A DNA stretch of 64,000 bases from Microbulbifer agarilyticus S89 (GCF_000220505.1 NZ_AFPJ01000010.1:1-64000); one strand, 5' to 3'. Positions 26,055-35,484 are shown, counted from the first letter of the stretch. A program made the numbers and translations. Notes: generated by a model not told the origin, from the letters alone.

Positions 26055-26930
26055 TCAGAGCACGCCGGCACTGCGCAGGGCATCGCGCACCACAGCGTGA
26101 TATTCGGAAGACAGCTCGGTCATGGGCAGGCGGATTCCGCTGTCGATGCGGCCCATTTCTTTCAGCGCCCACTTGACCGGTATGGGGTTGGACTCCACAA
26201 ACAGCGTTTTGTGCAATTGTTCGATACGCTGATTGATGGCGCGGGCAGTATCGGTGTCGCCCACCAGGGCTGCCTCGCACATTTGCGCGACAGCGGCGGG
26301 GGCAACATTGGCAGTAACACTGATGTTGCCGTGGCCACCCATCAGGATCAATTCCACAGCCGTGGCATCGTCACCAGAGTAGACGGCAAAGTCTTCCGGC
26401 ACCAGATCGATCACTGCACGCGCCCGCTCCAGGTCACCCGTCGCCTCTTTGATCCCGACGATATTGGACACCGAACTCAACCGTGCCACGGTTTCCGGCA
26501 ACATATCCACCGCGGTGCGACCGGGCACATTGTAGAGAATCTGGGGGATATTGACGGCCTTGGCCACCGCCTTGAAGTGCTGGTACAGGCCTTCCTGGGT
26601 GGGCTTGTTGTAGTAAGGGGTTACCAGCAGGCAGGCATCGGCACCGCATTTTGCTGCGGTGGCGGTCAGCTCAATCGCTTCTGTGGTGGAGTTGGCGCCG
26701 GTGCCGGCGATGACCGGGATGCGCCCGGCTACCTGGTCTACCACCCGGCGAATGACTTCCAGGTGCTCGTGTACGTCGAGGGTTGCAGACTCACCCGTGG
26801 TTCCTACGGCCACCAGGGCGCGGGTGCCCTGCTCAATGTGCCATTCCACCAAGTCGTGCAGTTTGTCCCAGTCCAGGCTGCCGTCTGCGTACATGGGTGT
26901 GGCGAGTGCCACCATACTGCCGGAAATCAT
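26055..26930 (-). CDS. dapA: 4-hydroxy-tetrahydrodipicolinate synthase
   Basis: This is the first enzyme of the lysine/meso-diaminopimelate branch, condensing pyruvate with aspartate semialdehyde. It has 291 residues. The Schiff-base Lys161 is in VGIKEATGD; Tyr133 (YNVPGRT), Thr44/Thr45 (VGTTGE) and Tyr107 complete the active site. The ATG at 26930 is chosen because AGGAG lies 5 nt upstream and the sequence [13 protein letters not shown] matches the family; an earlier in-frame start adds 15 unconserved residues. Confidence 0.97.
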   Translation of the reverse strand: MISGSMVALATPMYADGSLDWDKLHDLVEWHIEQGTRALVAVGTTGESATLDVHEHLEVIRRVVDQVAGRIPVIAGTGANSTTEAIELTATAAKCGADACLLVTPYYNKPTQEGLYQHFKAVAKAVNIPQILYNVPGRTAVDMLPETVARLSSVSNIVGIKEATGDLERARAVIDLVPEDFAVYSGDDATAVELILMGGHGNISVTANVAPAAVAQMCEAALVGDTDTARAINQRIEQLHKTLFVESNPIPVKWALKEMGRIDSGIRLPMTELSSEYHAVVRDALRSAGVL

Positions 26931-27067
26931 TGCAACTCCTTCTCTAACCGGCCGTGGACCGGTTACTACCACCAAAAATAGAATGCGGTATGTTACTTAG
27001 CGTGTAGGTTCGATGCCAGCGTAAAAAACTCATCCTGCGGAAGAGAAGCCGACACCGCCAAAACTGG

Positions 27068-28024
27068 TTATTTTTTGCGCTTTTTGCGACGTTTTTTGCG
27101 AGGCGGGTAGAAGCTTTCCTCCCCCTCCGGACGGGTTTTGAAGCGACGGTGCACCCACATGTACTGGGAGGGGTTTTCGCGCATACGCGCCTCCACGAAC
27201 CGGTTCACCAGCACCGCATCCTGGTATTCATCACCAGAGGGAATCTCATCAATCGCTGGGAACACCTTGACGTGGTAGATCCCTTTATCTTCCAGACGGG
27301 TAACGGTGTAGGGAACGACCTTGGCGCGGCCCACCCGGGCAAACCGGGAAGTGCCGGTTACGGTTGCCGCCGGGATGCCGAACAGCGGCGCAAACACCCC
27401 CTGCTTGATGCCATAGTCCTGATCCGGTGCGTACCAGACTGCGCGACCACGCTGCAGCGCCCGCAACATACCGCGTACATCCTTGCGCTGCAGGACATTG
27501 GACTCTTTGTTGTGGCGCTCACGACCTTTGCGCTGCATGTAGTCGTATACCGGGTTCTTGTGCGGCCGGTACATGCCATCCACCGAGTGGCTCATGCTCA
27601 TAAAGGCCGCACCCATCTCCAGGGTGGTGAAGTGCATGGCCATCAATACGACGCCCTGCCCCCGATCCTGCGGTTCCTGCAGGTGCTCCAGCCCCTCAAT
27701 CGTGAAGCGACGGCGCAGCCAACGCGGTGAACGGAACCAGGCCATGCCGGCTTCCATCAGCGCGATACCGTTGGAGGCAAAATTGCGCTGCAACAACTGC
27801 GCGCGCTCATCAGGGGAGAGTTCGGGGAAACACAGCGCCAGGTTGCGTTCGGCGATCTGGCGGCGGTCATCGGCAAAGCGCAGCATCAGCCCGCCCAGGG
27901 CGCGCCCCATGGCGATTTGCCAGCGGTAGGGCAGCTGGGCAACCAGATACCAGATTCCAAAGAGGGTCCAGGTGAACCAGTAACGCGGGTGCAGCAGGGC
28001 GGCGCGAAAATGGGGTTTTTCCAT
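27068..28024 (-). CDS. LpxL/HtrB-family lipid A acyltransferase
   Basis: An inner-membrane acyltransferase adding a secondary acyl chain to lipid A (lauroyl or myristoyl type). It has 318 residues. One membrane anchor is at about 14-34 (RYWFTWTLFGIWYLVAQL). The HX4E catalytic motif is HFTTLE, and FGIPAATVTGTSRFARVG and WVHRRFK are conserved. The C-terminus ends in an extremely basic tail, PPRKKRRKKRKK, not usual in E. coli LpxL. LpxL, LpxM and LpxP are hard to separate without a tree, so no symbol is given. Confidence 0.9.
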   Translation of the reverse strand: MEKPHFRAALLHPRYWFTWTLFGIWYLVAQLPYRWQIAMGRALGGLMLRFADDRRQIAERNLALCFPELSPDERAQLLQRNFASNGIALMEAGMAWFRSPRWLRRRFTIEGLEHLQEPQDRGQGVVLMAMHFTTLEMGAAFMSMSHSVDGMYRPHKNPVYDYMQRKGRERHNKESNVLQRKDVRGMLRALQRGRAVWYAPDQDYGIKQGVFAPLFGIPAATVTGTSRFARVGRAKVVPYTVTRLEDKGIYHVKVFPAIDEIPSGDEYQDAVLVNRFVEARMRENPSQYMWVHRRFKTRPEGEESFYPPRKKRRKKRKK

Positions 28025-28162
28025 AAAACGGGTAATTGCGATCAGGGAATGGAGTCCCGGCCACCGCGGCGGCAGGAGGAATGCGGCGCATTATAGCTCC
28101 GCCCCCCGCCAGCGGATATACCCGTTGAACTATCGCTGGTAAGCAGTCACAACCCAGATATC

Positions 28163-28393
28163 TCAGTGACGCAGCATTACATCCAGCTCGTCAACCACCT
28201 CACACCAGTCACTATCTTCGTCCAGCGCGTCACTGAGAAATTTACGCTGACTGTCACTCCAGAAGGTTGCCCGGGTGAGCTTCTCCTCCCCTGCCAAATG
28301 GTGACTATCGAGAAATTCCCGGATCGCATCATTGTCAGAACCCAGTCCCAGCTGAGCAAACAGGTCATTGATCGTGTGGTGTCCAGTTTCCAT
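28163..28393 (-). CDS. DUF2789 family protein
   Basis: A 76-residue acidic protein. METGHHTINDLFAQLGLGSD, TFWSDSQRKFLSDAL and the final SDWCEVVDELDVMLR match the DUF2789 pattern common in gammaproteobacteria. No function is known. ATG 28393 is favoured over a GTG 21 bp upstream because the conserved part starts there. Confidence 0.8.
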   Translation of the reverse strand: METGHHTINDLFAQLGLGSDNDAIREFLDSHHLAGEEKLTRATFWSDSQRKFLSDALDEDSDWCEVVDELDVMLRH

Positions 28394-28479
28394 GGCGAAT
28401 CTCTTGTTTCTCACTGATTGAAATCAGTATAGATAAAACCGCGCCAAGTACCCGGCAACACCATGGCCCGTATATCTGG

Positions 28480-29523
28480 TCAGGGGGCGGGATTGGCGTT
28501 GGCCTGATGAATCTCGCCGATGGCCGCGAGCAATTCCTCACTGAGCGTGAGCTCGGCACTGGCGATATTGCTGCGCAACTGCGCCAGCGTGGTGGCACCA
28601 ATAATATTGCTGGTAACAAACGGCTGCTGGGTAACAAACGCCAGAGCCATTTGCGCCGGGTCCAGCCCAAACTCCCGCGCCAGTGACACATAGGCCTCGG
28701 TGGCCGCGATAGCGCGCCCCCCGGTATAGCGCTGGAAACGGTCGAACAGGGTAAGACGCGCACCTGCGGGTTTGGCACCACCCAGGTATTTGCCACTCAA
28801 GGTACCGAAGCCTAGGGGGGAATAGGCCAGCAAGCCACATTGCTCACGGATGGCCATTTCCGCCAGGCCCACCTCAAAGGTGCGGTTGAGCAAACTGTAG
28901 GGGTTCTGGATCGAGGCCACCCGGGGTTTGTTGCCATGGGCGGCCAGGCGCAGGTAGCGGTGTACTCCCCAGGGCGTTTCATTGGACAGGCCGATGTGGC
29001 GCACCTTTCCCGCGGCAACCAGCTCCTGCAGAGCGGACAGGGTCTCTGCAATATCGACACCATCATCCTCACCGTGCTGGTACCCGAGCTTGCCGAAGAA
29101 GTTGGCCTGCCGCTCTGGCCAGTGCACCTGATAAAGGTCGATATAATCCATCTTCAGTCGCGCCAGCGAATCATCACACGCCTTGAGAATTTGGGCGCGG
29201 TCCAAACGCGGACCGCCGCGCACATGGCCAACACCCGAGTTCGCCGCGCCGCGGCCGGTCACCTTGCTTGCCAGTACCACCTGATCCCGCTTACCGCGCT
29301 GCTGCAGCCAGTTACCAATAAACTCCTCGGTGCGGCCATAAGTTTCCGGGCGCGGTGGCACCGGGTACATCTCTGCGCAGTCGATAAAGTTCACGCCGTG
29401 TTCTGTCGCGTAATCCAGCTGAGCAAATGCCTCATCCTGGGAGTTCTGCTCCCCAAACGTCATGGTACCGAGGCAGATCTTGCTGACCTCGAGATCGGTT
29501 TTACCGAGTGGGCGATACTCCAT
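28480..29523 (-). CDS. NADP(H)-dependent aldo/keto reductase (Tas-like)
   Basis: A 347-residue AKR-superfamily reductase. Catalytic residues are visible as Asp and Tyr in FIDCAEMYP, Lys in LASKV and His in YQVHWP. The cofactor end has SNIIGATTLAQLRSNI. The PPRPETYGRTEEFIGNWL insertion is typical of the Tas subgroup. The physiological substrate is unknown (E. coli Tas suppresses a tyrosine auxotrophy). Downstream DUF2789 lies 86 bp away on the same strand. Confidence 0.9.
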   Translation of the reverse strand: MEYRPLGKTDLEVSKICLGTMTFGEQNSQDEAFAQLDYATEHGVNFIDCAEMYPVPPRPETYGRTEEFIGNWLQQRGKRDQVVLASKVTGRGAANSGVGHVRGGPRLDRAQILKACDDSLARLKMDYIDLYQVHWPERQANFFGKLGYQHGEDDGVDIAETLSALQELVAAGKVRHIGLSNETPWGVHRYLRLAAHGNKPRVASIQNPYSLLNRTFEVGLAEMAIREQCGLLAYSPLGFGTLSGKYLGGAKPAGARLTLFDRFQRYTGGRAIAATEAYVSLAREFGLDPAQMALAFVTQQPFVTSNIIGATTLAQLRSNIASAELTLSEELLAAIGEIHQANANPAP

Positions 29524-29641
29524 TGCGACTCCTGTAAAAAATCGACACTGACGATCGATGAGAAAAATTTGTCACATTATGCCGATAGAGATGCGGAGGG
29601 TACACACAGGAGAAACATTTATGCGAGAAACAATACGGCGG

Positions 29642-30238
29642 CTAGTTGGCGTAGTGCGCTGGACTCAAAACCACAATACCGACCATAGAGGCTAGTGCAA
29701 AAAGTACAGTTCCCAGAATCCAGTAAGAGGGTCTATTCGAGCAGATCAGGAGTATCAGCAGCACTGCCAATGCCAGGTCTTCCACATTGTTCGGGCTATA
29801 GATCCCCAGATCGAACAGGAAAATATTGATCAGATAGGCGCAGAAAAAATAGATCGCCAGGCAGGTAATGGCCCATTTACCATTAAACCGAAACTGTTCG
29901 AACGCGGCGTTATTCGGCTTCTCAATTTGAGAACTCGCGTCCAGTGCGACACGCCCGGGCACAATTAGTCGACTCGCGAAACACAGAATCAGTGTCAAGC
30001 CAATTAACAGGCCGAACTCCAGTGCCGTCCAATCTTTCTGCAGTTTGTGCAGCTCGAACGCCCCCCACAGCAATTGAAATTGCCAGGCAATGATTAACAG
30101 CACCCACACAGGCACTAACCAGTGCAGCGCGACCAGCTGCCGTTCGCGAAATGCCCGCGCCAGGTCGCCGAGCATCAGGGTGATGGCCAGAGCGACCAGT
30201 AGCAGTACGAAGCTGATGACATACTCAAAAATATTCAT
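29642..30238 (-). CDS. Hypothetical multi-pass membrane protein
   Basis: A 198-residue integral membrane protein with about five or six hydrophobic helices (about 5-25, 38-58, 70-90, 118-140, 148-165 and 170-192). FLLLVALAITLMLGDLARAFRER and WHWLVPVW-like segments are seen, with no family I can name. Start MNIFEY is where the first helix begins; the frame is open for 50 more codons upstream but crosses a terminator and a tandem repeat. It lies downstream of fabV on the same strand but behind a strong terminator, so it is probably expressed separately. Confidence 0.65.
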   Translation of the reverse strand: MNIFEYVISFVLLLVALAITLMLGDLARAFRERQLVALHWLVPVWVLLIIAWQFQLLWGAFELHKLQKDWTALEFGLLIGLTLILCFASRLIVPGRVALDASSQIEKPNNAAFEQFRFNGKWAITCLAIYFFCAYLINIFLFDLGIYSPNNVEDLALAVLLILLICSNRPSYWILGTVLFALASMVGIVVLSPAHYAN

Positions 30239-30349
30239 CGGCACAGAGACCAACTGAAAACCTCTCGGCCAGTATAGCCGCTGTATGTCCCGGGGCTCGG
30301 CATGCGAGGCTTTCGAAGAGCGGGCAGCCGCTGTCGGCCATGCACCTTT

Positions 30350-30379
30350 CTTTAGGACATAAAACTTTAGGACATAAAA
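30350..30379. repeat. 15-bp perfect tandem duplication
   Basis: CTTTAGGACATAAAA is present twice head to tail, ending inside the A-run of the fabV terminator. It is probably a slippage or misalignment duplication. Confidence 0.8.
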
Positions 30380-30408
30380 AAACGCCATCGTAAAAGATGG
30401 CGTTTTTT
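30376..30408 (-). terminator. Rho-independent terminator of fabV (symmetrical)
   Basis: A 9-bp stem AACGCCATC/GATGGCGTT with a 6-nt loop and A/T runs on both sides. On the minus strand it ends fabV 22 bp after its stop. Confidence 0.9.
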
Positions 30409-30430
30409 GCTGCGTCCGCGGAAGTTGGAA

Positions 30431-31609
30431 TTATTTAAAGTCCGCTTCCACCACCGGGCTGGTTTCGGCAGAGTAATCAACACCGCTAACACCGAATCCA
30501 AATAGCTTCAGGAAATCGTCGCTATAGCCTTTGTAATCGGTCAGCTGGAACAGGTTTTCCTCGGTCACTTCCGGCCACAGCTTCTCGATTTTCGCCTGGG
30601 TTTCCGCACGCAGCTCCTTGTCATCCATGCGGAAACGATTCACGTCATCGAGACGGGGCGAATCGGTGTACAGGCCCTCGGTGTAGAGGCGGTACAACTG
30701 CTCGATACAACCTTCGTGGGTACCCTCTTCTTTCATCACCTTGTATACCAGCGAGATATACAGCGGCATGACCGGAATTGCCGAGCTGGACTGAGTAACC
30801 AGAGCCTTCAGTACTGCGACATTCGCGCTGGCGCTGCCGCTGTCGCTGATGGCCTTGGCGGCGCGATCCAGGTCTTCCTTCGCCTTGCCAATGGTGGCGT
30901 GGCCGTAGATCGGCCAGGTGAGTTTTTCGCCGATATAGGTGTAGGCAACCGTCTTGCAATCGTCCGCCAGAACACCGGCTTCCCCCAGGACCTGCATCCA
31001 CAGTTCCCAGTCTTCACCGCCCATTACTTTAACGGTCGCGGCAATTTCTTCTTCGTTCGCCGGATCAACACTGATATCGGAGATTTCCAACTTGTCGGTG
31101 TTGAGGTTCTTGGCGGTGTAGGACTCACCAATCGGCTTCAGCACCGAGCTGTACAGCTCGCCGGTTTTCGGGTCGGTACGACGCGGGGACGCGAGGCTGT
31201 AGATAACCAGGTCGATTTTGCCCAGGTCCTGCTTGATCATGTCGATCGTCTGCGCCTTTATCTCGTCGGAAAAGGCATCGCCATTAATGCTCTTGGCGTA
31301 CAGGCCAGCTTTGTGTGCTTCCTGTTCGAACGCGGCAGAATTGTAGTAACCGGCAGACGCGGTGCGCTTCTCGGTAGGTGGTTTCTCAAAGAACACCCCC
31401 AGGGTATTGGCGCCACAACCGAAGGCTGCGGTAATGCGCGAAGCGAGACCGTAGCCAGTGGATGCACCAACCACGAGGACATTTTTCGGACCGTCTTCGA
31501 TAGCGGGCTGGGATTTGATGTATTCGATCTGCTCACGCACGTTGGCGGCACAGCCCTGCGGGTGGGCGTTGGTACAGATGAATCCGCGAACTTTCGGCTG
31601 GATAATCAT
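30431..31609 (-). CDS. fabV: Enoyl-[acyl-carrier-protein] reductase FabV (NADH, trans-2-enoyl-CoA reductase family)
   Basis: This is the last step of each fatty-acid elongation cycle. It has 392 residues, the usual FabV length. The nucleotide-binding motif is [11 protein letters not shown], and the active site Tyr-x8-Lys is in [31 protein letters not shown] is the canonical N-terminus, which fixes the ATG at 31609. FabV enzymes are known to be much less sensitive to triclosan than FabI. Regulation may involve a 14-bp palindrome 50 bp upstream. Confidence 0.97.
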   Translation of the reverse strand: MIIQPKVRGFICTNAHPQGCAANVREQIEYIKSQPAIEDGPKNVLVVGASTGYGLASRITAAFGCGANTLGVFFEKPPTEKRTASAGYYNSAAFEQEAHKAGLYAKSINGDAFSDEIKAQTIDMIKQDLGKIDLVIYSLASPRRTDPKTGELYSSVLKPIGESYTAKNLNTDKLEISDISVDPANEEEIAATVKVMGGEDWELWMQVLGEAGVLADDCKTVAYTYIGEKLTWPIYGHATIGKAKEDLDRAAKAISDSGSASANVAVLKALVTQSSSAIPVMPLYISLVYKVMKEEGTHEGCIEQLYRLYTEGLYTDSPRLDDVNRFRMDDKELRAETQAKIEKLWPEVTEENLFQLTDYKGYSDDFLKLFGFGVSGVDYSAETSPVVEADFK

Positions 31610-31659
31610 GCCGGGCTCTCCGTTGGGTAATTCTTCGAACGTCTGTTCTTGCGTAGCTA

Positions 31660-31673
31660 GCCGACCGGTCGGC
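31660..31673. promoter_or_regulatory. Candidate operator in the fabV leader (perfect palindrome)
   Basis: GCCGACCGGTCGGC is a perfect 14-bp palindrome 50 bp upstream of the fabV ATG, without a T-run, so it is not a terminator. A TetR-type fatty-acid regulator is possible; no regulator gene is nearby. Confidence 0.35.
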
Positions 31674-31950
31674 CATAAAGCGGGACATTCTAAAGCGTGT
31701 CGCCGGTAACGCCCATAGTGCGAGGTCACGGATCGGGAATTTCATGGCCAATATTTCGGGTATCACGGCCAATTTAGCCAATATCGACCTGCGGCCTGCG
31801 CCCCATGCGAGTGCGAGCTGCACACTTTTTGTACACAAATGACCAGGCCGGACGCATCAGTCTCGGGCCGATGTGCTCGATTAACCCCGATAACACCCGC
31901 AATCCCAGGCCCACCGTGCATCCCGGGGCACCTCCACGGGGCCAGTGCCT

Positions 31951-31967
31951 TTGGCACAGTTAATGCA
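31951..31967 (+). promoter_or_regulatory. Candidate sigma-54 promoter of the YciA-like thioesterase
   Basis: TTGGCACAGTTAATGCA has GG and GC exactly 12 bp apart, with TGGCAC matching the -24 consensus and TGCA the -12. The start of transcription would be about 31978, 78 nt before the ATG. No paired upstream activator site is obvious. Confidence 0.4.
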
Positions 31968-32055
31968 ATTACTGTGTGAAGTCGTTGAGTGGGCCGCAAT
32001 GGAGCGCGGCACGCTCCCCGCCCCGACCCAGTGGTAACCAAAGAGGTAACAGCAC

Positions 32056-32469
32056 ATGAAGTACTACTCACGTCATTTCGTAAAACCCGGCGACCTGAAC
32101 CCTGCACAACGTCTGTTTGGCGGCCAGGCACTGGCGTGGATAGATGAGGAAGCGGCAATTTTCGCCGGGTGCCAGATGGGTACCGCCAATATCGTGACCA
32201 AGCTGATGTCAGAAATCGACTTCGTCAGCTCAGCGGTGTGCGGGGATATTGTGGAATTTGGCTTCGAGGTCACCGACGTCGGCCGCACCTCACTCACCGT
32301 GCACTGTGAGATGCGCAACAAGCAGACCCGCGAGCTGATCGTGCGCGTCGACCGAATCGTATTTGTGGCACTGGATGCGGATGGCAAACCAACACCGCAC
32401 AAGAAAGCCCGCCTGAGTATGCCGAACGCAACGACCAGCACCACCGCAACTACCCGCCTCGCCGGCTAA
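32056..32469 (+). CDS. Acyl-CoA thioesterase, single hotdog (YciA-like)
   Basis: A 137-residue cytoplasmic hotdog thioesterase. Motifs are KPGDLNPAQRLFGGQALAWIDEEAA, which holds the catalytic Asp, then VTKLMSEIDFVSSAVCGDIVEF and VFVALDADGKPTPHK. This fits the YciA/acyl-CoA hydrolase subgroup. AGAGG lies just upstream of the ATG. It is divergent from fabV, so both sides of this gap deal with acyl thioesters. Confidence 0.88.
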   Translation: MKYYSRHFVKPGDLNPAQRLFGGQALAWIDEEAAIFAGCQMGTANIVTKLMSEIDFVSSAVCGDIVEFGFEVTDVGRTSLTVHCEMRNKQTRELIVRVDRIVFVALDADGKPTPHKKARLSMPNATTSTTATTRLAG

Positions 32470-32485
32470 CGTTACCTGTACAAAT

Positions 32486-32524
32486 AAAAAAAGCCTGTGG
32501 GGGTCTATCCCGCAGGCTTTTTTG
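32486..32524. terminator. Bidirectional Rho-independent terminator
   Basis: AAAAGCCTG and CAGGCTTTT arms with an additional paired G/C region and a short loop, flanked by A and T runs. It serves the rightward thioesterase and the leftward universal stress protein gene. Confidence 0.88.
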
Positions 32525-32577
32525 TTTTATGCATCAGGATAAATTTGTGCAGCAGTAACTTTATCGAAGTAACAGAC

Positions 32578-33435
32578 TTACCGAAGTAGCAGTAAGGGCT
32601 GATTAGTCCCCAGCAACATTTTCGCGGTCACACTACCCAGCAACAGATCGCGCAGCTTACTGTGGCTGAACGCACCCATTACCGTCAGGTCGATATCGTG
32701 TTCCTGTTGGTACGCAATCAGCGCATCAACCGTCTTGCCCTGCAGGTTCGCGCTGGTCACACGAATACCGGCGTGCCCCAGTGTCTCGGCACCCTGCGCC
32801 AACACCGACTCGGCTCCATCACCCACATACACTAGATGACAGTCGACACCCTTAAACACCGGACTGGTAGCGACCATATCCAGCGCCTTGCGCGCCGCCT
32901 CACTGCCGTCATACGCCAGCATGATTGAACGGGGCTCCGAAAACTCCCGGTTCACCACCAGAATCGGCTTGTGCAGCGCCCGCACCACCGTTTCCAGCTG
33001 CGCCCCCAGGCCTTTATCCGACTCGCCGTGCTCTTCACCGCGAATACCCAGCACCAGCACTCGGATGTGGTCTTCCATCTCCACCAGGGATTCAACCAAA
33101 GACCCGTGGCGCTGACAGGTGATTACCCGCTCGGCACCCGCCTGCTCCGCGCGCTGGCGCGCATCTTCCAGCATCTGCCGGCCCTGCTCCAGCAACAGCT
33201 TCGAGCGCTGCTGTTCCAGGGAGGTCAGCTCTTCCAACAGTTCTTCCTGGCTACCCAGGCCAATACTGCCGGACAGGTCGGCAACCGCCGGGGTGGTTAC
33301 GCGTTCGATATTGTGCAGGAGTTTGACCGGCGCCTTGGCGCGGCTAGATATCCAGGCGGAGTAATCACAGACGGCGCCACTGTAGTGAGAGCCATCAATG
33401 CAGGAGAGTACGATGGGGTCTTTGTGCTCGGTCAT
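32578..33435 (-). CDS. Universal stress protein, tandem UspA domains
   Basis: A 285-residue protein with two Usp domains (about 7-145 and 155-285). The second keeps the ATP-binding signature G-x2-G-x9-G-S: MGAFSHSKLRDLLLGSVT. The first has VLVLGIRGEEHGESDKGLG, a degenerate version. Similar tandem Usp proteins are often found next to SulP transporters, as here, where the transporter gene lies 234 bp upstream on the same strand. It is probably part of a stress or ion-homeostasis response. Confidence 0.9.
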   Translation of the reverse strand: MTEHKDPIVLSCIDGSHYSGAVCDYSAWISSRAKAPVKLLHNIERVTTPAVADLSGSIGLGSQEELLEELTSLEQQRSKLLLEQGRQMLEDARQRAEQAGAERVITCQRHGSLVESLVEMEDHIRVLVLGIRGEEHGESDKGLGAQLETVVRALHKPILVVNREFSEPRSIMLAYDGSEAARKALDMVATSPVFKGVDCHLVYVGDGAESVLAQGAETLGHAGIRVTSANLQGKTVDALIAYQQEHDIDLTVMGAFSHSKLRDLLLGSVTAKMLLGTNQPLLLLR

Positions 33436-33514
33436 TTATTATTTTCCCTCTATCACTTACCACTATGCGTGTTCGTGTAGGTGCCGGCTTACAAGGTCTG
33501 TCGCCGTGAATGAA

Positions 33515-33626
33515 GCCGAAATGCTGAATGGAAGTTTTTGAAAACCGTCGGCGACATGGACGTCGCCGACGGAGCATACAGGGATGTACTTGTGCGTTTT
33601 CAAAAACTTCCATTCAGTGTTTCGGC
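33515..33626. repeat. Intergenic palindromic repeat element B
   Basis: The outer arms are 31 bp (33515-33545 and 33596-33626) with only two differences, both compatible with G-U pairing. They enclose a 10-bp perfect hairpin, CGTCGGCGAC/GTCGCCGACG (33546-33571). Immediately after it is GAGCATACAGGGATG (33572-33586). This core and its order (arm, hairpin, core, arm) match element A at 8757-8852 read on the other strand, although the arm sequences are unrelated. It separates the Usp and SulP genes. Confidence 0.88.
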
Positions 33627-33669
33627 GCCACGGAGGTAATACAGAGCTCCCGAACGAAGCTCGCAGGCC

Positions 33670-35178
33670 TTAGTGCCCGCCCAGCACCTTCTCAATCTCT
33701 TCCGGCTTGTCGTGCACACCAAAGCGGTCAACGATGGTGGAACTCGCCTCGTTCAGGCCAATCAGCTCGACCTCGGCACCCTCACGACGGAACTTCACCA
33801 CCGACTTGTCCAGAGAGTACACCGCCGACACATCCCAGAAGTGCGCACGGCTCAGATCAATCACCACCTTGTCCAGCGCCTCTTTAAAATCAAACGCCGC
33901 AACAAACTTGTCTGCAGAATTGAAGAACACCTGCCCCACCACCTTGTAGGTACGGCAATTCTTCTCTTCATCCAGCTCCGAGCTCACATACATAAAGTGG
34001 CTCACCTTGTTGGCGAAGAACAGCGATGCCAGCAGAACACCCACAAACACGCCGAATGCCAGATTATGGGTAAACACTACCACAATCACTGTGGACAGCA
34101 TCACCAGATTGGTGGATAGCGGCAACTTGTTCAGGTTGCGAATGGAGCCCCAGTCAAAGGTACCGATAGACACCATGATCATCACCGCCACCAGCGCCGC
34201 CATCGGGATCACCGCCACCCAATCGCTCAGGAACACCACCAGGGTCAGCAGGCCAACACCGGCCACCAGCGTAGACAGACGGCCGCGGCCGCCGGATTTC
34301 ACATTGATCACAGACTGGCCGATCATTGCACAGCCCGCCATGCCGCCCAGCATGCCGGCACCGATATTGGCGATACCCTGGCCCTTACACTCGCGGTTCT
34401 TGTCACTGTTGGTGTCCGTCAGATCGTCCACGATGGTCGCGGTCATCAGGGATTCCAGCAAACCGACCACCGCCAGACCGGCGGAGTACGGGAAGATGAT
34501 CTTCAGGGTTTCAAAATTCAGCGGTACGTCCGGCCACAGGAAGATTGGCAGGGTATCCGGGAGCTCACCCATATCGCCCACGGTCCGGATATCCATCCCC
34601 ATAGTCACCGCCACCGCAGTCAGCACCAGAATACACACCAGTGGTGAAGGCAGGATCTTGCCCACCACCGGCACATAGGGGAACAGGTAGATAATGCCGA
34701 GGCCCGCCGCGGTCATGGCATACACATGCCAGGTCACATCGGTGAGCTCCGGCAACTGCGCCATAAAGATCAGGATGGCCAGGGCGTTCACAAACCCCGT
34801 GACCACGGCCCTCGACACAAAGCTCATCAGGCTGCCGAGTTTGAGATAGCCGGCAATGATCTGCAGCACCCCCGTCAATAACGTGGCCGCAAGCAGGTAC
34901 TGTAACCCGTGCTCCTTCACCAGCGTCACCATCAGCAGCGCCATGGCGCCGGTGGCGGCGGAGATCATGCCCGGGCGGCCGCCCACAAACGCGATGACCA
35001 CGGCAATACAGAAGGACGCGTAGAGACCAACACGCGGGTCGACACCGGCAATGATGGAAAAGGCAATGGCTTCCGGGATGAGGGCCAGCGCGACCACAAG
35101 GCCGGCGAGCACGTCACGGCGGATGTTGCCAAACCAGTCATTTCTGGTGGACGACAACAGGGTATTGGAGAACTGCAT
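33670..35178 (-). CDS. SulP family anion transporter with STAS domain
   Basis: A 502-residue inner-membrane transporter with about 10-12 helices. N-terminal [39 protein letters not shown] is the SulP signature (in pieces), and [27 protein letters not shown] is also typical. The C-terminal STAS domain (about 400-502) includes [21 protein letters not shown]. The substrate could be sulfate or bicarbonate; the neighbouring Usp gene fits the bicarbonate-type pairs seen in marine bacteria, which is an inference. The start MQFSNTL at 35178 is preferred to a longer frame. Confidence 0.9.
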   Translation of the reverse strand: MQFSNTLLSSTRNDWFGNIRRDVLAGLVVALALIPEAIAFSIIAGVDPRVGLYASFCIAVVIAFVGGRPGMISAATGAMALLMVTLVKEHGLQYLLAATLLTGVLQIIAGYLKLGSLMSFVSRAVVTGFVNALAILIFMAQLPELTDVTWHVYAMTAAGLGIIYLFPYVPVVGKILPSPLVCILVLTAVAVTMGMDIRTVGDMGELPDTLPIFLWPDVPLNFETLKIIFPYSAGLAVVGLLESLMTATIVDDLTDTNSDKNRECKGQGIANIGAGMLGGMAGCAMIGQSVINVKSGGRGRLSTLVAGVGLLTLVVFLSDWVAVIPMAALVAVMIMVSIGTFDWGSIRNLNKLPLSTNLVMLSTVIVVVFTHNLAFGVFVGVLLASLFFANKVSHFMYVSSELDEEKNCRTYKVVGQVFFNSADKFVAAFDFKEALDKVVIDLSRAHFWDVSAVYSLDKSVVKFRREGAEVELIGLNEASSTIVDRFGVHDKPEEIEKVLGGH

Positions 35179-35364
35179 AATCAGAAGAGCCTGTCTGGGG
35201 AGTCTTGTTCGGAATCCTGCTTTCTTCGGCGCGCAATCTTCACCGGAAAACAGGGGCGCGGATTCTAGCATCTTGGGGTTGCTGGCTAAAGAACACCCAA
35301 ATGTTTTTCAGCCCGGACCGGCAATCCGTGCGGGCCCGGGTCCCATGTCACCTAATTCCTCTGC

Positions 35365-35410
35365 TGTCCGATACCACGGACACCCGCTGTCCGGACACTT
35401 TCTGCGGACA
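35365..35410. promoter_or_regulatory. Clustered TGTCCG/CGGACA enhancer sites of the ABC-export operon
   Basis: TGTCCG (35365) and CGGACA (35377) form an inverted repeat with a 6-bp spacer. TGTCCGGACA (35388-35397) is a perfect 10-bp palindrome, and another CGGACA lies at 35405. They are about 100-147 bp upstream of the predicted sigma-54 transcript start. They are likely sites for the NtrC-type regulator encoded as gene five of the operon. Confidence 0.75.
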
Positions 35411-35484
35411 CCTCAGTTCCGCCCCGACAATTCATAAAATATTTATTTACCTTACAAATCAATAGCTTATACGCAATTAACACC

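Larger units (their letters stand above)
31610..32055. other. 446-bp divergent promoter region between fabV and a thioesterase
   Basis: It holds a 14-bp palindrome near fabV (31660-31673) and a sigma-54-like element near the thioesterase (31951-31967), both listed separately. No convincing gene is seen. Frames covering it lack ribosome sites. Confidence 0.5.

Noticed and set aside
28591-28612. TGGCACC...TTGC resembling a sigma-54 promoter
   Set aside because: GG and GC are 15 bp apart instead of 12, and it lies inside the aldo/keto reductase gene.
32033-32051. GGTAACC/GGTAACA repeats before the YciA-like gene as CbrB sites
   Set aside because: They lie downstream of the predicted start of transcription, and the second is explained by the GAGG ribosome site.
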